64,000 nt of DNA. It comes from Marisa cornuarietis. Taxonomy: Eukaryota; Mollusca; Gastropoda; Architaenioglossa; Ampullariidae. The notes under the pieces were generated by a model. The model searched no databases. It worked only from the letters and a program-made list of their open reading frames with translations, and had not been told where the DNA came from. Position numbers and translations under genes: made by a program. Below are positions 14,601 through 23,600 of the stretch, one piece after another. Position 1 is the first letter of the stretch, and every line of letters begins with the position of its first letter. Where the stretch lies: positions 558,001 through 622,000 of the forward strand of contig SMMW01000146.1 in assembly GCA_004794655.1 (NCBI GenBank), read 5' to 3'.

Positions 14601-17600
14601 GTGGCTGACAGATGTTGCACTTCATCAGGTCGGCTGGTTAAATTATTGCTTTGTTTAGCTCTTGTTCTGAAAATCAGTTTTCAGCAGTTTGTATTCTGAC
14701 TGCAGTGAAGACCTAGTAGATAAACAGATGTAATCACTCACTTGTTCCAAAGTGATAGAAAATGTGTCCATGCTTTGAAGATCCGTGAGTAAACAGAGGA
14801 TGGATATGTCTGTGATGTTTGTGATGTTTTTCTGTTATGTGCAGGTGTTTCGCATACCAGCAGGAGGGACAAAACCTGACTTAGAGCTAGGTGAACGCTT
14901 TATCCATGGCGATGACTCATTCCATTTTTGCAAACCAGCTGATGTTGCTGTATTGACTTCTGGAGAATTCTTTGTTTCTGATGGGTGAGTTAAATTACCA
15001 ACTGGGGGATGTAATTTGTTGCTGATTAATGTAAAAGATCAGATTATCTTTGGGTAATACATCTATCTTTATATATATATATATATCTTTTTGTGTTGTG
15101 TATAAATAGTTATGTCTTAAAATACATTAAAACCAGATTGGGACAATGTATATCCATGTCTGTCTTAAATCTGTGCTAATCCACTCTATTGTTCCAATCC
15201 CAGCGAACATTTTGCAGGAGTTACCACAGGCCCCTAATGAAAACACTGCAAACTTTTTCAGAGATTTTGACATCATTTCATGATACCATTTCATGTTATT
15301 TATGTCACTGATGCTGACATCACTGCATAAGTAACCCTGTGTGTTGGTAGGGGGAGGGAGGAGGTGTGTGTGAGTGTCTCTGGGTGTGTGTGTGTGTGGG
15401 TGGGTGGATGTAGGTGTGTGTGAGTGAAAGAGAGAGACTGAGCAACGTCAAGAGAAGGGTCTTGGTTAGTGAAATAGAGCTCAGGTAGAAACAAGCCATC
15501 AGCCTGAGCTGTACAAGGAAGAGAAATCAAGAGAACAATGTAAATCTAAAAAAATTTTTATAAATTCTAAATCCCTTGAAGTATTTTAAACATAGACATT
15601 TTAATCAAACATTACTATTTGATCATGTGCGTCACATTCTGGGAACAGGAGGTTTCACTATTTTGATGTCAGGCGTCAGTTACTAAATCGAGTAAGTTTG
15701 AAATAAAGTGGAAGATTCAAAGAAAATTTATAATAAAATTATAGGATAAACAGATTTTGTGATGTGACCTCCCATGGAAATGTCTCTCTATGTGTAATGT
15801 GACCTCCAATGAAACAGATTGCAGAAAAGCATGGGTGTTTGTCATGAACAAGCCTGGTTCAAGGCCAAAACAAAATGATTGAGTCCAGAATGTAATTATA
15901 GAGGAACAGTGATCACCCTTCGGCAATACCAGGTTGTCGGGTGGACAAAAGGGGCAAGAACGTTTCATTGCCGTTTATCTCCCCTGGTATCAATTGAGCC
16001 TGGGAATCGGGCTGGTTACATCAGGATGGACAGGCGCAGGGTTAAGGTCGAAAGGGGGACTGCCATTCTCGCTACAGTGTGCCTGTGGACGTGTGAACTT
16101 AGACAAGAGAGCGTGAGAAAGTGGAAGTTGGGAATGGAGCGAGTCACCAGAAGTGTCCCCTTCCCCCGCAGGCTATTTAGTCCAGCGTTTCTCAACCTTT
16201 TACTTGTGACGCCCCCCCAGATGAATAAAGGTACGTCCGCGCGCCCCCCTTAGCCACTAATACCTATATGAGATATGAGAAAATGACCGCCTTTGCGGCC
16301 CCCTTTTCAGCAGCTTGCGCCCCCCTTGGGGGGGCGCGCCCCCCAGGTTGCAGGGTTAGACAGGAAGGCATAGTGATAGGGCCCTTTACATGATTCATAT
16401 TACACTTCTTATGAGAAAGTGTTTTCCTTATGGGGAAAATATTCTGGACTGAAACTGTTACATTGTTTAAGGACTACAGTTTATAATTACCTTATTTACC
16501 TTATTTTCGTTCATTTTATGAGGCAAACATCAAGATATGAATACCTTTATTGACAGGTACTGTAACAGCAGAATAGTGAAGTTTTCCAAGGATGGTAGTT
16601 TCATCAAGCAGTGGGGATCACAGAGTCTGTTTGAAGGTATAACAAAAATTGTTTTGAAATTATCATGATATCACACTGGATATTTTAGAGTGCAGAAACT
16701 GAAGTAGATTTCCTCATTTTTCTCTCGTACTTATCTGTTTATAAGCTGAAGTTTATTCCTTCTTCCTTTGTGAAATTTGTTGCTGATTAGATGTGTGACC
16801 TGAAAGCATTGGGCCAGTGGATGCTAGCAGATGTGGGGACACTGAGCCCCTACAGTGTAGAGATTTGAAAATTCATTTTGCACTTGAACATGCAGAAATG
16901 CTTTGAAATGCTGCCACAAGTTTTAATTTTCTTGAAGAAACTGGAAAGATTATGATTTTCTTTAAAATGTTTCCATTATTGATCAAAGCACATAAAGAGC
17001 AAATAACCTAAAAATTAAAATATCCAACTCTTGTTGAAAATCCAGCACAGGGACCACCTCCGGGAACATTTGACATCCCCCATAGCATTACAGTGGCCGA
17101 GGACTTAGGCCTGGTGTGTGTTGCAGACCGTGAGAACAGTCGCATACAGTGCTTTGATTTGCAGGGAGCCTTTGTCAGACAGATCAAGCACAAGGATTTA
17201 GGCTCTCGTCTTTTTGCCATTGAATATTGTCCTCATCATGGTGAGTTGTTCTTGGGATCTTCTTACTGTCCAGATAGCTGAGCTGAAAAGTAGAGAGGTA
17301 GATTAAGGTCCCATAACCAGTGGCTGTGAGCACAGTAAACTGTTCATAGTTCACTATGTCAGAGAGGCATTGTATCAAAGGCAGGACGTGTGGAAGGGAG
17401 AGTTGAGAGCTCCTCTGTGGAGTCACATCACTCTTCTGACACAGTTGACACCTGCAGATGGGGAAACGTAGTATGTAAGTCCATTACTACTTCTACTAGT
17501 ATTATTATTATGTCTGTGCATACATGTGAGTGTTATCATTGCTTATGCCCATGTGCTGCAGGGGGCCTGCTGTTCGCAGTCAATGGCCACTCCTTCGAAG

Positions 17601-20600
17601 ACGACAATAACAAGGCACAAGGCTTCACTATAGATGCCAGAAGTGGAAGCATCCTTGAACACTGGAACTTGCCTCAGGTATCTAGTCCTTTGCATTCTGT
17701 TATTTGTACTAAATAATAATACCCAGTGCTTTAATACAGTATTAATGATCCTTTATACTGTACACAATTACCCTGGAGCTTCAGCATCAGACAACCAGAT
17801 AGGCTGCCAGTCACTCTGGTGTAAGTCTCCTGGAGCAGTAGTTGTGAAGTAAGTCGTTTCCCCAGGACAAATCAGAAACTCAAGAAAAAGTGTTTTGTTT
17901 CGACCCGGAGGACATTATTCATGTTTCTTTACCCCAGGGCCATGTATCTGTTAAGTGTGCTATTAGCAACCTGGAACAGTACATTCTCGATTGTGTGCAA
18001 AGTGTGGGCCGTTCCTATTATTACATAGTTACGGGTGATTTTAATGCCAGGACTGGAAATTTATGTCCGACGTTACCGGATGTAGAATACACAGATGGTC
18101 TTGTGTTGAGAGACATTTTTGAGGCTAACCGACAGTCCCAAGATCAGATACTTTCACACTTCCGTAGAATACTGTTAGAATTGTGCGCGACATGTGATCT
18201 TACTATTTTGAATGGTACATGTCCAGGGGACGAAGTAGGATTACTTTTTAAGTTCAAGAGAATTAGCTATTAATATGTCTCTTGTTTTGGCAGAACATTT
18301 GGAGTCAAAACATCTCCCCCTGGAACTCACTTTAAACCATGTAGTTACTCAGAGTGATACTGAGAGTAAAGCTACAGTCGACAGAGTAGTATGGAATAAT
18401 GACAAAAAACACCTATTTCTAGAAGCTTTGCAAACTGAAAGTTTTGGAAAGACAATGGCAGAAGCAATTAGCGCTATCAAAACATCTCTTGATGAAGCAG
18501 TTGATCGACTGACAGCCCTGCTTCTCCTTGCCTCAGAGTGTATGAAGCGAAAGGTATGTAAAGGATATAACAACAGCAGATGGTTCGATGCTGATTGCCA
18601 CATGACTAAAAGAGCAGCTCGAAAATATCTCAGGAAATTTTGTTGTTCAAGAGAAGAACACGACAGGAAAATATACGTAGAGAATAGGAAAAAGTACAGG
18701 AGAATGATAAGAGATAAGACTAAAGAGTAAGCAATTTAAGCAGGAAGCGATATCCTCTTTAATGTCGAATTTACCCAATTCTCAGGCATTCTGGCGTGAG
18801 GTTAAAACTTGTCAATAAACCTACCCCTGAATCTGCTATCAATAAAGAGCATTGGCTACTACATTTTCAACGAATCATGAAAGATGATTTCTCATTTTAC
18901 CCAACCTATGGAGACATTCCTGATGATAACACAGACAATATGTCTGGTGTAGAATCTCTTGATAAGCCAATATCGATGGAAGAGATTCAAGGTGCAGTAA
19001 AGCACCTGAAATCAGGTAAAGCAGCAGGCCCAGATGGCATATTAGCGGAGATGCTCAAGTGTGCTATACAAGATATATCATTATTCCTTGTCTTACTTTT
19101 CAACAGAATATTTGAGACCGCCCAGTACCCTGAGGCATGGAGAGGTGCTATTGTCATACCACTGCATAAAAGTGGTAAATTTTATAATCGGGACAATTAT
19201 AAGGGTATATCACTTCTTAGCATCTTATGTAAAATATTCTCCCATATTTTAAACAAAAGACTTACAGCTTGGGCTAAAGACAACAAGAAGATTGTAGAAG
19301 AGCAAAGTGGCTTCCAATCAGGACGCTCTACCATTGATAATATTTTTGTGCTTTATTCAGTTGTACAGAAGTACCTGTTGAAAAAGTCTGGAAAGATGTA
19401 CGTTTGTTTTGTTGACTTTAAGAAAGCTTTTGATACTATAAATTGAAATGTTCTGTGGAACGTTCTCCAAACTACAGGAGTCTGTTGTAAAATGCTGATG
19501 ATGTTACAAAGCATGTGCAAAAATGTTAAGTCTTGCATAAGATGTATAGATACTCTTACGGATTGGATTGACTGTCCGGTAGGAGTCAGACAAGGGTGTA
19601 CCCTTTCACCCATATTATTCTCCTTCTTCATTAATGAACTTGTGGTAGAAATATGTAATAATGGTGTACATGACATACAGCTTATCCCGAATGTGGTACA
19701 ACTGTTGATAATAATTTGCTGATAAAGCTGCACTTATGTCATATTCCAGTAGCGGTCTTCAGAAGCAAATTAATATACTAAAACAATTTGCAGATAACTT
19801 TGATATCTCAGTTAACCTACAGAAAACAAAAGTTATGGTATTCAGGAAGGGTGGTTTTCTGGGTGGGAAGGAATCTTGACACTACAGAAACCAAAAACTA
19901 GAGGTCATCAGTTCTTATAGTTCCAGTCCGAACGATACATTGATCTCTACCAACTGAAATGTTTTAAAGTAGCTTATATCCACTTGAGATTTGGAATATC
20001 TGATATAACAACACATAAGAAACAATACAGAAGTGATGTGTCCCCACGAGATGTGGCATGTCCCTGTGTAGAGTAGAAATAGAGGATGAACCTCATGTGC
20101 TTTTTTCTGTAAAGCTTATTCCCAAATCAGAACACAAGAACACTGCAGGGTGTGGACCCTACAGACCCAAAGAGTTTGTCACGGTTCATGGGAGACAACT
20201 CTGATGAAGCCGTTAGACAGATTTCATGTTTTCTATTTAGAGTTTTTAAATTGCGTGATACTGTTTTTAAACAAGATGTATAGAAATAATATTGATTGTC
20301 ATACAAGAATGACTTTTTTGTGGGTTCATGACAGTGTTATTTAGACCACAGTATTTATATATTGAGATACTACATATTTTCAGAATCTTAAATTGTTAAC
20401 GACCTGATGTACTTTTTTTAAATGACACCCCTTGACAGTAACTCAATGGTTTGTCAATAAAATGATCAGATCAAATCTTACCCCAGGGCACTTTTGCCAC
20501 TGCTTTATAACCATGGCTACAGGTGTAAAACAACATGCAGTGTCTGTACATCACTTTATAATTTTGGAAACAAGACACTTTTCCTTGAGCTTACCCTGTT

Positions 20601-23600
20601 TCTCCAGGGCAACGACTTCACTTCATAATTACTGCCCCTGGACTAGCATAGCTTCTCTCTCTCCCAAGACCATCCACTGTACCACTGGGCAGTGTAAGCA
20701 CCCAGGCTAAACATGGTGGATTAGAAGAAAACTTTTTGAGCTTAAGCATTCACCCATGGACCAGAATCTGCAGATTCTCAGGACTGCCAGGAGAAAGGCA
20801 ATCAGCCAGGTACTATTCAGATGACTGCCACAGTGGGTAACATAAGAGGAACTTAAAGACATCACAAGAGCATTCACTCCAGCTCAAAATAAGCCTGCCC
20901 CCTTAAAATTCTTCACTGGAGAAATTATAGAAATAAAGACCATCAGACGGGGAAGTGAGTGGAATACCAATCCCACCTCTGCTCCAGAGCAAACACTTGT
21001 CCCCCTCAGGCCTCACAGCCATCAAGGGCCTGCTTATGATCGATGAGCTTGATGGTAGAGGATCTCAATAAGACCATTAACAGATTGGCCTGAGGTAAAA
21101 TCCTAGGTAACAGGGGGATTTCCTCTGGTCTTATGAAGCACTGCAAGAGGACCTGTTAACTCTGCTTAAGGAAGTCCTTAGTCAGTGCTGGTAAGAAGGA
21201 ACAATAATGCAAGATATGTCACACTGTTGGAACAAAGGAGTGAGAAGTGACTGTAACAATCACAGGTGGTATTTCCCTCCACCCGGCCACCACAAGATTG
21301 ACTTAATCTTCTGCCTTCAAAAACTGGCTGATCACGTCTACCCAGTCACCATAAGGTTGAGATGATCGTCTGCCTTCATCAACTTAAATAGAGCTGTTGG
21401 TGTAGTGGTTTTTTTGTGCTGGATCCATTTTTTATTTGTTTTGTTTAAGTTTAGGCACTTTTTGTTTGCATGTTAGCCTACTTATTTGGTTTCAATTTTT
21501 CATTTCACAAGATTTATTCATGTTATATAATAATTTATTTGAAGTACTGGATATCCAAGCTGTCATAGTGGGAAGCATAAACCTGGGTCAGAAAGATTCT
21601 TAAGAGCCTTGAAATATGTACACTGAAAGTGTTTCAAATTTGTTTTCAAAGTTCTTCTTTTGTGGCTATTTTTCCTCCTAACGTCATTACAGTCATCATG
21701 TTACAATCACAGCCACCACCTCCAGTGCTGCTTCCTTAGTAAGATGCTGTATTGAAGAAAGATAGGAGCATATTTGTTATTCAGGGTCTTCATACACCGC
21801 ATGATGTAGCTGTTGATGATGATGGTCATAATGTGTATGTTGGCGAGCTCACCCCCTCTGCTGTTTGGAAGTTTTCTCGCCAACTCAACATCACAACCCA
21901 GCACTCTGCTGGCACACAACCACTACCTCAAGCAACTATTAATAAAGAATCCATTACACAAATTGCAGGTGAGTGGCTTCATTGCTTTTCATATTTTGCT
22001 TTGAATTATAGCTGAAAGTCCAGTCATGTTGTGTTCGGAAATTTATCTTTGTGGCTTGAATTTATTTTAAGCAGAAATTTCATTATGCCTGAAAACTGCT
22101 TTCTGTAGCTTATTGGTCATATTGTCTGAGGTTTTTCACCTGATGGGATTACTTGTCTCCATTTCTTCAATTATAATTTTTTTCTTTCTGATCTACGGCA
22201 TCTTAATTCTATCTGCCAAGCAGCTTCTTTACAACTCCTTAAGATTGTGCGCATTCAGTTGTATCTGTTGGAAAGTACTACTGCTAGACTTGTGTCTGAA
22301 TTAGTTACGATGCAGCTTGACTACTGAAACTTTGTTCTGCAGGGCTTATCTGTTGAGGAGATTGTGTGCTAGCAAAATGTTCATAACAATGCTGTGTGCC
22401 TCATTTTCCATAAATCTAAGCATGATCACATTACACCAGCGTTTCTCAACCTTTTACTTGTGACGCCCCCCCAGACGAATAAAGGTACGTCCGCGCGCCC
22501 CCCTTACCACTAATACCTATATGAGATATGAGAAAATGACCGCCTTTGCGGCCCCCTTTTCAGCAGCTTGCGCCCCCCTTGGGGGGCGCGCCCCCCAGGT
22601 TGAGAACCGCGGCATTACACCTTTGCTTGAGGAACTTCATTGGTTGCCAGGGAAGTTTGTATACAGTACAAAATTGCAACTCTAACTTTTCACCATTTTG
22701 ATGACACACTTCCAGCCTGTCATTCTAAAACTCTGCCCACCTATTTTCCTTCTAGATTGCTTTGTTCCTCTACAGAAAGGCTGTAGACTGTCCCAAGGGT
22801 TAACTTAAAATCTTTTAGTAAGCATACATTTGCCTTCGTTTTCCCGGCTCAAGTGAATTCCCTTCCCTTTCAGCTGAGACACGCATCATCATTGTCAGCA
22901 TTTAAGCAGCATCTGAGGACGCACTTGATCTGTTATGTTTTTGATTGATAATATGTGCTTGTTTAGTACAGATAATGCAGAATCTTGTTATAATTTTTTT
23001 TTGATCGTAGTATGTGCTAAATTTTGTAAAGTGCTATGTGTCATAAGGGAACAGCACTTTTTAAGTAATCTTCATTATTTCCTGCTGCTTAGATTTTGTG
23101 TGCAGATACACGATGCCAACTGCACTCCCTATGAAAAGTGTGTTTATCTTTCCTCTTGTTCCATGAATTTTCTTGACTACTTTCTGATCATCAAACTTCC
23201 TTGGTAGCAGCGTTGATGAGCATGTGCTCCTTGCACATTATTATTGTTACTATATCTATATATATATTATGATATTTGCTGTTGTTTTTGTAAGGCCCTT
23301 TAAGCCTGCCTTTATGGATGGGTAAGGTGTTATAGAAATCTATTATTAATTATCATCAAGCCATTTTATTACTGAAGTTGAACAATCCTGCAGAGAGACA
23401 AGCAAATTGAGCAATCCTGCAGAGAGACAAGTTGCAAAGTGGGAAGGGGCCTGAGCTAACTGTTGATCAATCTCACTTGCATCAACTGTTCATTTGCGTG
23501 GGCCAGAATTAAATATTAATAAGCTGTCTTCTACACTAACCAGTAATGGCCACTTTCATACACCATTTGTGGACTATACAGACTGTAGTGGGAACACATG

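Larger units (their letters stand above)
14985..16556. other. PAM intron 16 with microsatellite, dispersed repeat and MITE
   Basis: Holds a short TA run (15072-15086), a TG-rich stretch (15364-15420), a dispersed repeat at 15838-16125 and a hAT-type MITE copy at 16183-16350 (both listed separately). No exon seen. Confidence 0.6.

Noticed and set aside
15879..16253. 124-codon open frame
   Set aside because: It spans a dispersed repeat and then a MITE, so it is a composite of unrelated noncoding elements.
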